Of a DNA stretch of 64,000 bases, positions 9,869 to 19,403 are shown one piece after another; position 1 is the stretch's first letter, and every line of letters starts with the position of its first letter. A program made the translations under genes and the position numbers. The notes under the pieces were generated by a model. The model was given only the letters and a program-made list of their open reading frames with translations. It did no database searches and was not told where the DNA came from. Location: contig NZ_CP006271.1 in NCBI RefSeq assembly GCF_000737595.1, forward strand, positions 496,001-560,000, given 5' to 3'. This DNA comes from Synechococcus sp. KORDI-52 (lineage in GTDB: Bacteria; Cyanobacteriota; Cyanobacteriia; PCC-6307; Cyanobiaceae).

Positions 9869-12451
9869 TCAGGCCTGAGCCAGAACGGTGGCTTCGTCGT
9901 CAGCACTGACCACGCGCCCCTGGTCTTCAAAGCCGCTGATCTGATCAAAGTTCAGGTAGCGGTAGAGCTCGTCGGAGAGGGGATCGATCTTCTCGGCCGC
10001 AATGCTGCGGTATTCCTCCGGGGTGGGAATGCGTCCCAGCCGGGCGCAGACGGCGGCCAGTTCGGCGCTGCCCAGGTACACCTGAGCACCCTTGCCCAGG
10101 CGGTTGTTGAAGTTGCGGGTGCTGGTGGAGAACACGGTGGTGTTGTCCTCCACGCGGGCCTGGTTGCCCATGCAGAGGGAGCAACCCGGCATCTCCATGC
10201 GGGACCCGGCGGCCTCGAAGGTGGCGTAGTAGCCCTCCTCCTTCAGGGTCTCTTCGTCCATCCGCGTTGGCGGGCAGACCCAGAGGCGCGCCGCGTTCTG
10301 GCCGGCGCCTTCCAGCACCTTGGCCGCGGCGCGGTAGTGGCCGATGTTGGTCATGCAGGAGCCGATGAACACCTCCTGCACCGGGTCACCAGCCACCTCG
10401 CTGAGCAACTTCACGTTGTCGGGATCGTTGGGGCAGGCCACCACCGGTTCGGTGAGCTCGTCGAGGTTGATCTCCAGCACTTCCGCGTACTCCGCGTCTG
10501 CGTCAGCACTCATCAGCTGGGGATTCGCCAGCCAGGCCTCCATCTCCTTGATCCTGCGGGCAAGGGTGCGGGCGTCGCTGTAGCCGCGGGCGATCATGTT
10601 TTTGAGCAGCGCCACGTTGCTGCGCAGGTATTCGCTCACCGTCTCTTCGGAGAGCTTGATCGTGCAGCCGGCGCAGGAGCGTTCGGCGCTGGCATCGGTG
10701 AGTTCGAAGGCCTGTTCCAGCTTCAGGTCGGGCAGACCTTCGATCTCCATGATCCGGCCGTTGAACAGGTTCTTCTTGTTGGCCTTTTCAACGGTGAGCA
10801 GTCCCCGCTGAATGGCCACCCAGGGGATGGCGTTCACCACGTCCCGGAGCGTGACGCCCGGTTGCAGGGATCCGCTGAAGCGCACCAGCACCGATTCCGG
10901 CATGTCCAGTGGCATGGCGCCGATGGCGGCCGCAAAGGCCACCACCCCAGAGCCGCCGGGGAAGGAGATGCCGAGGGGGAAGCGGGTGTGGCTGTCGCCG
11001 CCGGTGCCGACGGTGTCGGGCAGAAGCATCCGGTTCAGCCAGCTGTGGATGATGCCGTCACCGGGTCGAAGGGCCACGCCACCGCGCTGGGCGAAGAAAT
11101 CGGGCAGGTCTTTCTGGGTCTGTAGATCCACCGGCTTCGGATAGGCGGCGGTGTGGCAGAAGCTCTGCATCACCAGGTCGGAGGAGAAGCCCAGGCAGGC
11201 CAGTTCCTTCATTTCGTCCCGCGTCATCGGGCCGGTGGTGTCCTGGGAGCCGACGGTGGTCATCAGCGGTTCGCAGCTGGTGCCGGGTCGGACGCCGGCG
11301 AGACCGCAGGCCTTGCCCACCATCTTCTGCGCCAGGGTGAAGCCCTTGCCGGTGTCTGCCGGGGCTGAGGGGCGGATGAACAGCTCCGAAGGGCTGAGGC
11401 CCAGCTTGGCGCGCACCTTGTCTGTGAGGGCGCGACCGATCATCAGGGGGATGCGACCGCCGGCCCGCACCTCGTCGCTGATCGTGGTGGGCTTCAGCTC
11501 GAACCGACTCACCACCTTGCCGTCCCGTTCGATCGTGCCGGCGTTGGGGCGAATGGTGATCACATCACCGGTGTTCAGGTCGGTGACATCGCATTCGATC
11601 GGCAGGGCACCGGAGTCTTCAGCGGTGTTGAAAAAGATCGGGGCGATCTTGCCGCCAAGGATGACGCCGCCGGCCCGTTTGTTGGGCACATGGGGAATGT
11701 CATTGCCGGTGTGCCAGAGCACCGAATTGATGGCGCTCTTGCGGGAGCTCCCGGTCCCCACCACATCACCGACGTAGGCCACGGGATGGCCTTTTTCTTT
11801 GAGGCTCGCGATGGTCTTCAGGCCTTCTGGATCGCGGGTCTCGAGCATCGCCAGGGCATGGACGGGGATGTCCGGCCGGGTGGTGGCGTGGGTGGCCGGC
11901 GAAAGATCGTCCGTGTTGGTTTCGCCTTCAACCTTGAACACCGTCACGGTGATGCTGTCGGCCAGTTCGGGCTTGGCGGTGAACCACTCGGCTCCAGCCC
12001 AGCTGTCCACAACTTGCTTGGCAAAGCGGTTGTCCGCCGCCAGATCCATCACTTCGTTGAACGCGTCGTAGACGAGCAGCGTTCGGCTGAGTCCCTCAGC
12101 AGCACAGCCAGCCAGCGCAGCGTCGGCGTGCTTCAGCAGCTCGATCAGAGCGGCGACGTTGTATCCCCCCACCATCGTTCCCAGCAGGCGGGTGGCCTCC
12201 AGTGGTGACACCAGGGGGCTCTTGGCGTCTCCCTGAGCCACCGCACTGAGCCAGGTGGCCTTCACGTAAGCCGCTTCATCCACGCCCGGGGGGATCCGTT
12301 CGCTGAGCAGGTGCAGCAGGAACTCCTCCTCGCCGGCGGGAGGGTTCTGCAGCAGCTCGGTCAGTCCCTGGGTCTGCTCGGCGTTGAGCGGAAGAGCGGG
12401 AACGCCCTGGGCTTCCCGGGCGGCGGCCAGCTCGCGGTAAGCGCTCAGCAT
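9869..12451 (-). CDS. acnB: Aconitate hydratase B
   Basis: Interconverts citrate and isocitrate via cis-aconitate, feeding 2-oxoglutarate, the carbon skeleton for ammonium assimilation. It has 860 residues, the normal AcnB length. AcnB order is seen: an N-terminal helical HEAT-like domain, then the swivel-type domain ('[20 protein letters not shown]'), then the catalytic core. The [4Fe-4S] cysteines lie in '[17 protein letters not shown]' near residue 700 and '[14 protein letters not shown]' near 760. '[19 protein letters not shown]' is the substrate-binding loop. ATG 12451 is a clear start. It is divergent from the DAHP synthase gene across about 95 bp. Confidence 0.97.
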   Translation of the reverse strand: MLSAYRELAAAREAQGVPALPLNAEQTQGLTELLQNPPAGEEEFLLHLLSERIPPGVDEAAYVKATWLSAVAQGDAKSPLVSPLEATRLLGTMVGGYNVAALIELLKHADAALAGCAAEGLSRTLLVYDAFNEVMDLAADNRFAKQVVDSWAGAEWFTAKPELADSITVTVFKVEGETNTDDLSPATHATTRPDIPVHALAMLETRDPEGLKTIASLKEKGHPVAYVGDVVGTGSSRKSAINSVLWHTGNDIPHVPNKRAGGVILGGKIAPIFFNTAEDSGALPIECDVTDLNTGDVITIRPNAGTIERDGKVVSRFELKPTTISDEVRAGGRIPLMIGRALTDKVRAKLGLSPSELFIRPSAPADTGKGFTLAQKMVGKACGLAGVRPGTSCEPLMTTVGSQDTTGPMTRDEMKELACLGFSSDLVMQSFCHTAAYPKPVDLQTQKDLPDFFAQRGGVALRPGDGIIHSWLNRMLLPDTVGTGGDSHTRFPLGISFPGGSGVVAFAAAIGAMPLDMPESVLVRFSGSLQPGVTLRDVVNAIPWVAIQRGLLTVEKANKKNLFNGRIMEIEGLPDLKLEQAFELTDASAERSCAGCTIKLSEETVSEYLRSNVALLKNMIARGYSDARTLARRIKEMEAWLANPQLMSADADAEYAEVLEINLDELTEPVVACPNDPDNVKLLSEVAGDPVQEVFIGSCMTNIGHYRAAAKVLEGAGQNAARLWVCPPTRMDEETLKEEGYYATFEAAGSRMEMPGCSLCMGNQARVEDNTTVFSTSTRNFNNRLGKGAQVYLGSAELAAVCARLGRIPTPEEYRSIAAEKIDPLSDELYRYLNFDQISGFEDQGRVVSADDEATVLAQA

Positions 12452-12547
12452 GGAGATCTCTGTTCAGGGACGATCACCATTCTTCCGGACCGTGTCTGTT
12501 GACAGTGAGCGGGGTGCGTAGCCTTGGTCGGAGTCTCGCGTCCAGTC

Positions 12548-13615
12548 ATGGCCACCACCTCCGATTTGCATGTGGTGGAGACACGTCCCCTGGTTGCCCC
12601 TGCTGTGCTGCATCAGGACCTGCCCATGGATACGGCGGCGCTGGAAACGGTGGCGTCGGCTCGCCAGCGCATCCAGGACATTCTCAGTGGCTGTGATCAG
12701 CGCTTGCTGGTGGTGGTGGGCCCCTGCTCCGTCCACGACGTCAAAGCAGCCCGCGAGTATGCCCAGCGCCTGGCACCGACCCGTGAGCGCTTGAAGGATC
12801 AGTTGGAGGTGGTGATGCGGGTGTATTTCGAGAAGCCGCGGACCACGGTCGGTTGGAAGGGGCTGATCAACGACCCCCATCTTGACGACTCTTACGACAT
12901 CAACACCGGTTTGCGTCGGGCCCGGGGATTGCTCCTGGATCTTGCCCGTGAGGGGATGCCCACTGCAACGGAACTTCTTGATCCTGTGGTTCCGCAGTAC
13001 ATCGCCGACTTGATCAGCTGGACCGCAATCGGCGCCAGGACGACGGAAAGTCAGACTCACCGGGAAATGGCATCAGGGCTGTCGATGCCGATTGGCTACA
13101 AGAACAGCACCAACGGCAGCGCCACCATTGCGATCAATGCCATGCAGGCGGCCGCGAAGCCGCATCACTTCCTCGGCATCAATCGCGAGGGTCATGCATC
13201 GATCGTCAGCACCACGGGCAATCCCTACGGCCACCTCGTGCTGCGTGGTGGCAGCCAAGGCAGCAACTACCACTTGGAAGCTGTGCAGGAGGCCGCAGCC
13301 GAGTTGAGCCAGGCCGGTCTGGCGGATCGTCTCATGGTGGATTGCAGCCATGCCAACAGCAACAAGGACTTCCGCCGACAGGCGGAGGTGCTGGCCAGCG
13401 TTGCTGACCAGTTGCGGGGGGGCTCCAATCACGTGATGGGCGTGATGATTGAGAGCCATCTGGTGGAAGGCAACCAGAAGCTGAGCGCCGACCTGACGCA
13501 GTTGACGTATGGCCAGAGCGTCACGGATGCCTGCATCAGTCTCGAAACCACCGAAACCTTGCTGGATGATCTGGCCGCGGCCGTTGCCAGTCGCAAGCAG
13601 ACGGTCACCGCTTGA
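12548..13615 (+). CDS. aroG: 3-deoxy-7-phosphoheptulonate (DAHP) synthase, class I (AroF/G/H type)
   Basis: Condenses PEP and erythrose 4-phosphate, the first step of the shikimate pathway. About 355 residues. 'VVVGPCSVHDVKAAREYA' near residue 55, 'EKPRTTVGWKGLINDP' near 95 and 'WTAIGARTTESQTHREMASG' near 160 contain the PEP-phosphate and metal-site residues. 'GGSQGSNYH' and 'VDCSHANSNKD' follow as expected for the type with a feedback domain of the E. coli AroG kind. ATG 12548 is preferred over the in-frame TTG at 12524. The precise isozyme name is arbitrary. The stop is 2 bp from the convergent kinase-like gene. Confidence 0.93.
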   Translation: MATTSDLHVVETRPLVAPAVLHQDLPMDTAALETVASARQRIQDILSGCDQRLLVVVGPCSVHDVKAAREYAQRLAPTRERLKDQLEVVMRVYFEKPRTTVGWKGLINDPHLDDSYDINTGLRRARGLLLDLAREGMPTATELLDPVVPQYIADLISWTAIGARTTESQTHREMASGLSMPIGYKNSTNGSATIAINAMQAAAKPHHFLGINREGHASIVSTTGNPYGHLVLRGGSQGSNYHLEAVQEAAAELSQAGLADRLMVDCSHANSNKDFRRQAEVLASVADQLRGGSNHVMGVMIESHLVEGNQKLSADLTQLTYGQSVTDACISLETTETLLDDLAAAVASRKQTVTA

Positions 13616-13617
13616 GG

Positions 13618-14268
13618 TCAGACCACCAGTTGACTCCACAGCACCCCAACGCTCAGGGGAACGCTGAGGTTGTCGAGACCGCCCCAGCTGAGTTGTTCCA
13701 GCCCGGTTGCCATGGCCACCATGCCAAGGGCTGCCGGCAGAGATAGGTCAGCCCCAGACCATCCCGCCAGGCCGATCAGCACCAGGCTTGAAACAATGGC
13801 CATGGTCATCGTGCCGACGGTTGACTTGGTTTGACCAAAGAGAACCCACTTGGGGGAGTCGACGTTGCGGCCGATCAACCCTGCAAGGCCATCTCCCAGG
13901 GCCATCACGAGAACACCGGCGGACACCGCATCGGCTCGGGTTGGCCAGAACAGCAGAAGCAGCGTTGTGATCGTGATGCCATAGGCGATGGTGCCGTAGC
14001 TGTTGCGATCAACATCTTCAACGGCGGGGATGAAGCGCCATTGGTGGTTCATCGTCGTCAGAACGGTGATCACCGCTGCAACAGGCAGGGCAACGACAAA
14101 AGGAATGTGAAAGAACCAGGCCAAAGGAACAACGGCTCCAGTTCCGATATGAACAATCTTTCGGCTGAGTTCCCGTTGGTTCGGCCGAAGCCGACGACAC
14201 AACACGGCGGCCGCTATCACCATCACCATCCAGAGGAGGATGGCGACGGTTCCGGTCAAGGAAAGCAA
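13618..14268 (-). CDS. Phytol/polyprenol kinase-like membrane protein (dolichol-kinase family)
   Basis: A 216-residue integral membrane protein with about six or seven helices. The CTP-dependent lipid kinase motifs 'RELSRKIVHIGTGAVVPLAW', 'ALGDGLAGLIGR' and 'GQTKSTVGTMTM' are in the right order. Cyanobacterial homologues are related to plant VTE5, which phosphorylates phytol released from chlorophyll for tocopherol or chlorophyll re-synthesis. Other polyprenol or diacylglycerol substrates are possible. It begins right after the sigma factor gene's stop (14274) on the same strand, so the two may be co-transcribed. Confidence 0.75.
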   Translation of the reverse strand: MLSLTGTVAILLWMVMVIAAAVLCRRLRPNQRELSRKIVHIGTGAVVPLAWFFHIPFVVALPVAAVITVLTTMNHQWRFIPAVEDVDRNSYGTIAYGITITTLLLLFWPTRADAVSAGVLVMALGDGLAGLIGRNVDSPKWVLFGQTKSTVGTMTMAIVSSLVLIGLAGWSGADLSLPAALGMVAMATGLEQLSWGGLDNLSVPLSVGVLWSQLVV

Positions 14269-14273
14269 GTGGC

Positions 14274-15263
14274 TTAAGCGGCTTGTTGGTGGTTGGTCAT
14301 GGCGCGCAGCTTGAGAATCGCTTTGGCCTCGAGCTGTCGGACGCGTTCACGGGACACATTGATCTGACGACCGATCTCCGCAAGGGTCAGAGGCTCCTCC
14401 CCGCCAAGACCGAACCGCAACTTCAGAATCTTCTGCTCGCGCTCATTCAGCTGAGACAGCCAGCCGCCCAGATGTTCCTTCTGGATGCTGCGATCCATCC
14501 CTTCCATCGGTTCTTCACCGTTGGGGTCAGGAATCAGTTCGCCCAAGGTGCTGCGATCCTCCTCGCCACGGGCATGGGCATCCAGTGATGCACAGGGCGC
14601 GCTCTGGGAAATCAGATCCTCCAGTTCCCGGGGTTCGATACCCATTGCACTTGCCAACTCCAGCCGATTCGGTTGACGGCCGAAGCGGTGCGACAGCTCC
14701 CTGGAGATGCGGCGCATCTTGGAGAGCTTTTCGCTGATGTGGATCGGCAGGCGAATGGTGCGGGCGCTGTTGTCGATGGCCCGCGTCATGCCTTGGCGAA
14801 TCCACCAATAGGCATAGGTGGAAAATTTGTAGCCCATGGCCGGGTCGAACTTGTCGACCGCTCGTTCCAGGCCGATGGCACCTTCCTGAACCAGATCGAG
14901 CAGCTCCAAGCCCTGGTTCTGGTATTTCTTCGCCACGCTCACCACGAGGCGGAGGTTGGCGGCCATCATCCGGTCGCGGGCTCGTTTGCCCATGCGGATC
15001 TTGTGGCGATGCCGGGAGGTCAGCTCCTCTTCCGGTAGCTCCTGAAGTTGCTTCATCGCTTGCACATGGTGTGCAAGTTCAATCTCTTCAGCTGCCGTCA
15101 GCAGGGGAATGCGTCCGATACTGCTCAGATAAAAACCAATGGAGTCGGTGGCAAGCCGCCCTGCTTGTCGAGTCGATGGTCGACGTCCAGTGGACGGCAA
15201 CGCAGGTTCCTTCCGAGACGACCGTTGTGTCGTGCCGGAAGATTCCAGAGGGATCCCCATCAC
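14274..15263 (-). CDS. Group 2 sigma-70 family RNA polymerase sigma factor
   Basis: A 329-residue RpoD-like sigma factor without the long region-1.1 acidic domain. Region 1.2 begins at 'DSIGFYLSSIGRIPLL'. Region 2 has 'MMAANLRLVVSVAKKYQNQG', 'LLDLVQEGAIGLERAVDKFD' and 'KFSTYAYWWIRQGMTRAI'. Region 3 follows, and region 4 ends in 'ISRERVRQLEAKAILKLR'. This size and the lack of region 1.1 fit cyanobacterial group 2 factors (SigB-E type), which are dispensable and adjust transcription to light, nitrogen or stress. Which one cannot be told from sequence. An ATG-ATG pair gives start 15263 or 15260. About 200 bp of AT-richer, gene-free sequence lie upstream (15264-15463). Confidence 0.92.
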   Translation of the reverse strand: MMGIPLESSGTTQRSSRKEPALPSTGRRPSTRQAGRLATDSIGFYLSSIGRIPLLTAAEEIELAHHVQAMKQLQELPEEELTSRHRHKIRMGKRARDRMMAANLRLVVSVAKKYQNQGLELLDLVQEGAIGLERAVDKFDPAMGYKFSTYAYWWIRQGMTRAIDNSARTIRLPIHISEKLSKMRRISRELSHRFGRQPNRLELASAMGIEPRELEDLISQSAPCASLDAHARGEEDRSTLGELIPDPNGEEPMEGMDRSIQKEHLGGWLSQLNEREQKILKLRFGLGGEEPLTLAEIGRQINVSRERVRQLEAKAILKLRAMTNHQQAA

Positions 15264-15463
15264 CCTGGTCTCCTGAATGAATTTGGGCTGAACTTAGCAC
15301 CAGGCAACTGTGTTGACTGTTTCGAATCGAAAGAATTTCAGGAGCTGAATCTTTGGGTTTTCACAACAACTGATTTGACTGAGATCGTGAAAGCTTCAAG
15401 TTTGTTTTTGAAGGAATGTTGTAGTGGATGTCACAGACGCAGGACACTTTGAAATCCAAAGAA

Positions 15464-17602
15464 TTATTTGAATTGGATGCCGTTGCTCCATTCCTTGATC
15501 AACTGAATCTGGGAATTGCGTTCTGGGTTTTCCCTGTCTGGTTTGCGCTGCACAAAAGTGCCGTCGCTCTGCATATCCCAGGCGCTGTGGTTGTCATTCA
15601 GGTAGAGCTGCAGCAGCCGTTCCAGTTTCTGGCGATGGTCGGGGTCTTCGATCGGTGTGACCGCTTCAATGCGGCGATCGAGGTTGCGGCTCATCCAGTC
15701 GGCACTGCCGATGTAAACCTCTGGAGAGCCGCCGTTGGCAAAGGAAAAGATCCTTGAGTGTTCCAGGAACGGACCGATGATGCTGATCACCCGAATGTTT
15801 TCACTCAGTTCTTCCCGGCCGGGATAGAGGCTGCACATGCCGCGAATGATCAATTCGATCGTCACTCCGGCTTGGGACGCTTCATAAAGAAGCGCAATGA
15901 TCGTTGGGTCCACCAGGGAATTCATCTTGGCTCGGATCACGGCCTCGCGGCCCTGCTGGGCATGTTCAATTTCGCGGCGGATCAACAGCTCCATGCCTTT
16001 CCGCAGGGTGACGGGGGCCACGAGCAGGCGACGAAAACTTTGCTGCTTTGAAAAACCGGTGAGGTAATTGAACAGTTCCACCAGGTCTTGCCCCAGTTGC
16101 TTGTTGGCGGTGAGCAGGCCCAGGTCGGTGTAGAGCTTGGAGGTTTTGGAGTTGTAGTTGCCCGTGCCGATGTGCACATAACTCTGAAGCTTGTCCTTCT
16201 CCTTGCGCACCACCAGAACAATCTTGGTGTGGGTTTTCAGTCCCAGCACCCCGTAGACCACATGCACTCCGGACTGCTCCAGGTGCCGGGCCCACTGAAT
16301 GTTGTTGTCTTCGTCAAATCGCGCTTTCAATTCCACCAGTGCCATCACCTGCTTGCCGTTTTCTGCGGCGCGGATCAGTGCAGCGATGATTGGTGAGTCT
16401 TTGGAGGTGCGGTAGAGCGTCATTTTGATGCCCATCACCTGCGGATCGTCCGCTGCCTGATTGATGAACTCTTCGACGGTTGTGGAGAACAGCTCGTAGG
16501 GATGGTGCAGGAGGATGTCCTGACGACGAATCACCGAGAAGATTGATTCGAATTCATCCGCTTTGATCGCTCCCTCCTCTACCAGGTGCTGCTGACTGCG
16601 GGCAAGTACCGCCGGGGTCTGCCCTCCGTGGCTCCGGCTTTTGAGCTTTGGCAGCGGTAGAGCCGTCAGGCCGAAGAGGTCGTCCAGGCCCAGGGGGCCA
16701 TCGATCACGTAGAGGTCCTCCTCTTCCACGCTCAGGCCCGTCATCAGCATCTCCACCACTTCTTCCGGCATCTCGTTGGGGACTTCGAGGCGCACCACCT
16801 CACCGCCCATGCGTCGTTTGCGCAGCCCCTGTTCCAAGGCCAGCATCAGGTCATCGGCTTCCAGATCCCTCAGCTCCAGATCTGCATCCCGCGTCACGCG
16901 GAAGAAGTAGTGCCCTTCGATCGTCATGCCAGGGAACAGCACCTCGAGGTTGAAGGCGATCACCTGCTCGAGCGCGATGGCGGTGTGAAGGGGTTTGTGC
17001 TCCGTTCCGTTCAGGTCTGACGGGATGGTGATGAAGCGGGAAAGATTCTTCTGCGGAACTTTGACCCTTGCAAATTGACGTTGCCCCGTTTCTGGATCGA
17101 CAACCACGGCTGCGACGTTCAGGCTGAGGTTGCTGACGAAGGGGAACGGATGAGCCGGGTCCACCGCTAGGGGTGTCAGCACCGGGAATACCGACGTCTG
17201 GAAGGTGTTGTCAACCCAGTGGCGTTGGTCGTCGTTCAGCTGTTTGTAATCGAGCAGAGCAACGTTGTGCTCGAGCAGCTTCGGCCTCAAATGTTGGCGG
17301 TAATGAACCTGTTGCTTTCGCAGCAGGGGAATCAGGCGCTCTCGGATCGCCAGCAGCTGCTCCAGGGGCGATTTGCCATCCTCACTCGGTTTGCTGACGC
17401 CTGCTTCCACTTGAGACTTCAGCGACGCCACGCGAACCATGAAGAATTCATCGAGGTTGTTGCTGAAGATGGCGCTGAATTTGGCTTGATCGAGCAGGGG
17501 TGTGCGCGGATCAAGGGCCTGGGCTAAAACCCTCTCGTTGAAGGCGATCCAGCTCAGCTCCCGGTTGATGTAGTGCTCCGGGGCAAGGGCTGCTGCGCAC
17601 AT
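15464..17602 (-). CDS. ppk: Polyphosphate kinase 1
   Basis: Makes polyphosphate reversibly from ATP. 712 residues in the PPK1 domain order: an N-terminal helical domain ('YINRELSWIAFNERVLAQA'), a head domain, then two phospholipase-D-like catalytic domains. The catalytic autophosphorylated histidine region is present as 'VHVVYGVLGLKTHTKIVLV' near residue 450, and the second His motif lies near 'ENIRVISIIGPFLEHSRIF'. 'YIGSADWMSRNLDRRIE' is the conserved C-terminal motif. Start ATG 17602 fits homologues. Polyphosphate is a main phosphorus store in marine picocyanobacteria. Confidence 0.96.
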   Translation of the reverse strand: MCAAALAPEHYINRELSWIAFNERVLAQALDPRTPLLDQAKFSAIFSNNLDEFFMVRVASLKSQVEAGVSKPSEDGKSPLEQLLAIRERLIPLLRKQQVHYRQHLRPKLLEHNVALLDYKQLNDDQRHWVDNTFQTSVFPVLTPLAVDPAHPFPFVSNLSLNVAAVVVDPETGQRQFARVKVPQKNLSRFITIPSDLNGTEHKPLHTAIALEQVIAFNLEVLFPGMTIEGHYFFRVTRDADLELRDLEADDLMLALEQGLRKRRMGGEVVRLEVPNEMPEEVVEMLMTGLSVEEEDLYVIDGPLGLDDLFGLTALPLPKLKSRSHGGQTPAVLARSQQHLVEEGAIKADEFESIFSVIRRQDILLHHPYELFSTTVEEFINQAADDPQVMGIKMTLYRTSKDSPIIAALIRAAENGKQVMALVELKARFDEDNNIQWARHLEQSGVHVVYGVLGLKTHTKIVLVVRKEKDKLQSYVHIGTGNYNSKTSKLYTDLGLLTANKQLGQDLVELFNYLTGFSKQQSFRRLLVAPVTLRKGMELLIRREIEHAQQGREAVIRAKMNSLVDPTIIALLYEASQAGVTIELIIRGMCSLYPGREELSENIRVISIIGPFLEHSRIFSFANGGSPEVYIGSADWMSRNLDRRIEAVTPIEDPDHRQKLERLLQLYLNDNHSAWDMQSDGTFVQRKPDRENPERNSQIQLIKEWSNGIQFK

Positions 17603-17647
17603 GGGCTGAACGGCTCGGCGTTCGTGTCGTTAGCCGAAACGTAGCAA

Positions 17648-18901
17648 TCAGGACTGGCTTGGCTGTGTGTCGGAGAAGCCCGGCAGAGGGCTGCCGGCCA
17701 CCAGGCCGATTACAAGCACCAGCACGGTTGCCGCTGCCGCGAAGGGACTCACAGGGCCCAGTACGTCGTAGCTCAATCCCGCCAGCGGTGGGCCGAGAAA
17801 ACTTCCCAAACTCTGCAGGGCCTGAAGGCTGCCCAGGGCACTGCCTTGACCGTCTTGTCCCAGACGTCGGGACACCAGGCTGCGCAGGCTCGGTGTAACC
17901 AGGCCGGTGCCCAGGGCCAGGATGCCCACGGCTGTGAAAATCACGCCGGCTCGCTCGGATGTGCCAACGCTGGGGATCAAAAGGCATCCAACGATCACCA
18001 GGCCCAGACCCAGCAAGGTCAGACGCCATTCACCAAAGCGTTTCACCAGGGGACCGATCAGCCCTCCCTGGACCACTGTGGCGACCACTCCCACCACCAG
18101 GAAGGATGTGGTGGCGAGCTCAGGGCCCCAGCCGAAGCGTTGTTTGAAATAGAGCACCAGGATGGCGGTGAAGCCGTTGAAGGCCATGAAGAAGAGGAAA
18201 AAGGCCCCACACAGGCGACCCACGCTTGGGTTCATCAGCACCTGGCTCAGCCGTGCAAACGGATTGAGGTCACGTTTTCTGGGCAGGCGTTTGCGGGAGT
18301 GCTGGGGGTGGGTTTCAGGCAGCAGATTGAGCACCACCAAGAGGTTGAGTGCAGCGAACCCTGTGGCGACCCAAACAGGAAGGGACACCGCCACCCGGGC
18401 CAGTTGCCCTCCGACGAAGGGGCCCAGGATGAACCCCAAGCCAAAGGCCACGCCGATCAAGCCGAAGGCACGGGCCCGCTTGTCGGGGGGTGTGATGTCC
18501 GCCAGCACGGCGCTGGCCGTCGCTGCCGTACCGCCGCTGATGCCGTCAATGATCCGTGCGGCGAACAGCAGCAGCAGGGGCAGCAGGCTTTGGCTCGGCC
18601 ACGGCAGTGAAACCGTCACTGCAAACAGTCCAAGGCCCACGACGGAGCCCGCAACACAGATGCTGATCACGGGTCGGCGCCCGTAACGATCACTCAGTGC
18701 CCCGATCAATGGGGTGACCAGGAACTGAGCAAGGGCATAGCTTCCTGCCAGCAGACCCAGGGTCCGTCCGTCCGGCGCGAACTGGGCCAGCAGAAAGGGC
18801 AACAGCGGAAAAACAATGCTCTCGCTGAGTCGGTCGTTGAGCAGCGTGAGAAATGCGCTGAGCAGTGTGGGAATCCGAAGACGCTGCAAGCTTGCTGCCA
18901 C
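17648..18901 (-). CDS. MFS transporter, drug-resistance (TetA/Bcr-like) type
   Basis: A 12-helix major facilitator of roughly 417 residues. The motif-A loop 'GALSDRYGRRPVISI' after helix 2 and the antiporter-type glycine/proline-rich helix 5 ('AFGLGFILGPFVGGQLA') place it with the TetA/multidrug exporters. Substrate is unknown. The frame extends to ATG 18937, but that codon shares a CCATGG palindrome with the start of the divergent acetyltransferase gene. The conserved region begins only at 'LQRLRIPTLLSAF', so GTG 18901 is chosen; TTG 18889 is also possible. Confidence 0.8.
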   Translation of the reverse strand: MAASLQRLRIPTLLSAFLTLLNDRLSESIVFPLLPFLLAQFAPDGRTLGLLAGSYALAQFLVTPLIGALSDRYGRRPVISICVAGSVVGLGLFAVTVSLPWPSQSLLPLLLLFAARIIDGISGGTAATASAVLADITPPDKRARAFGLIGVAFGLGFILGPFVGGQLARVAVSLPVWVATGFAALNLLVVLNLLPETHPQHSRKRLPRKRDLNPFARLSQVLMNPSVGRLCGAFFLFFMAFNGFTAILVLYFKQRFGWGPELATTSFLVVGVVATVVQGGLIGPLVKRFGEWRLTLLGLGLVIVGCLLIPSVGTSERAGVIFTAVGILALGTGLVTPSLRSLVSRRLGQDGQGSALGSLQALQSLGSFLGPPLAGLSYDVLGPVSPFAAAATVLVLVIGLVAGSPLPGFSDTQPSQS

Positions 18902-18935
18902 GCAGGAGAGACTCACATTCCCACAGGCGACGGCC

Positions 18936-19403
18936 ATGGCTTTGCGTCCGATTGCTCCGGAGGATCAAGCGCTGTTGCGGGAGATTTATGCCGATGCGAT
19001 CGAATCGCAGGCCCATCTTCTTTATACGGATGAACAAGTCAGGGCCTGGGCTGCTCTGGCCTGGTTGCCTGGCGTGCTCGATGCCAGTTTCCGAGATGGC
19101 TCGGGATGGCTCACCACTGACGGTTCAGCGTTTGCGATCCGCCATCCGGCAGACCGTCTGTCGCTGCTCTACTGCCGCGGTTGTGCGTCGAGGCGCGGCC
19201 ACGGCAGTGCTTTGCTCAACCAGATTGAAGCGGATGCCTTGGCGTCCGGCGTCCGGCAGCTGCGGACGGAGGCCAGCCAGTTCAGCCGACCGTTGCTGGA
19301 GCGCCGTGGCTGGTGGGTGGAGGCACCGGAAACGATTTTGATCGGAGGGGTTCCGTTCGAGCGTTACCGGATGGTCAAGCTGCTCCGCCACGTACAGAGT
19401 TGA
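18936..19403 (+). CDS. GNAT-family N-acetyltransferase
   Basis: A 155-residue acetyltransferase-fold protein. 'LYCRGCASRRGHGSALLNQIE' near residue 78 contains the acetyl-CoA pyrophosphate-binding Arg/Gln-x-x-Gly-x-Gly/Ala loop (R-R-G-H-G). 'TEASQFSRPLLERRGW' matches the C-terminal motif B region of YafP-like GNATs. Substrate is unknown. The 3' end runs 40 bp into the end of the convergent TrpD2-like gene. The start lies opposite the longer possible start of the MFS gene, so the two divergent genes share almost no intergenic DNA. Confidence 0.8.
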   Translation: MALRPIAPEDQALLREIYADAIESQAHLLYTDEQVRAWAALAWLPGVLDASFRDGSGWLTTDGSAFAIRHPADRLSLLYCRGCASRRGHGSALLNQIEADALASGVRQLRTEASQFSRPLLERRGWWVEAPETILIGGVPFERYRMVKLLRHVQS

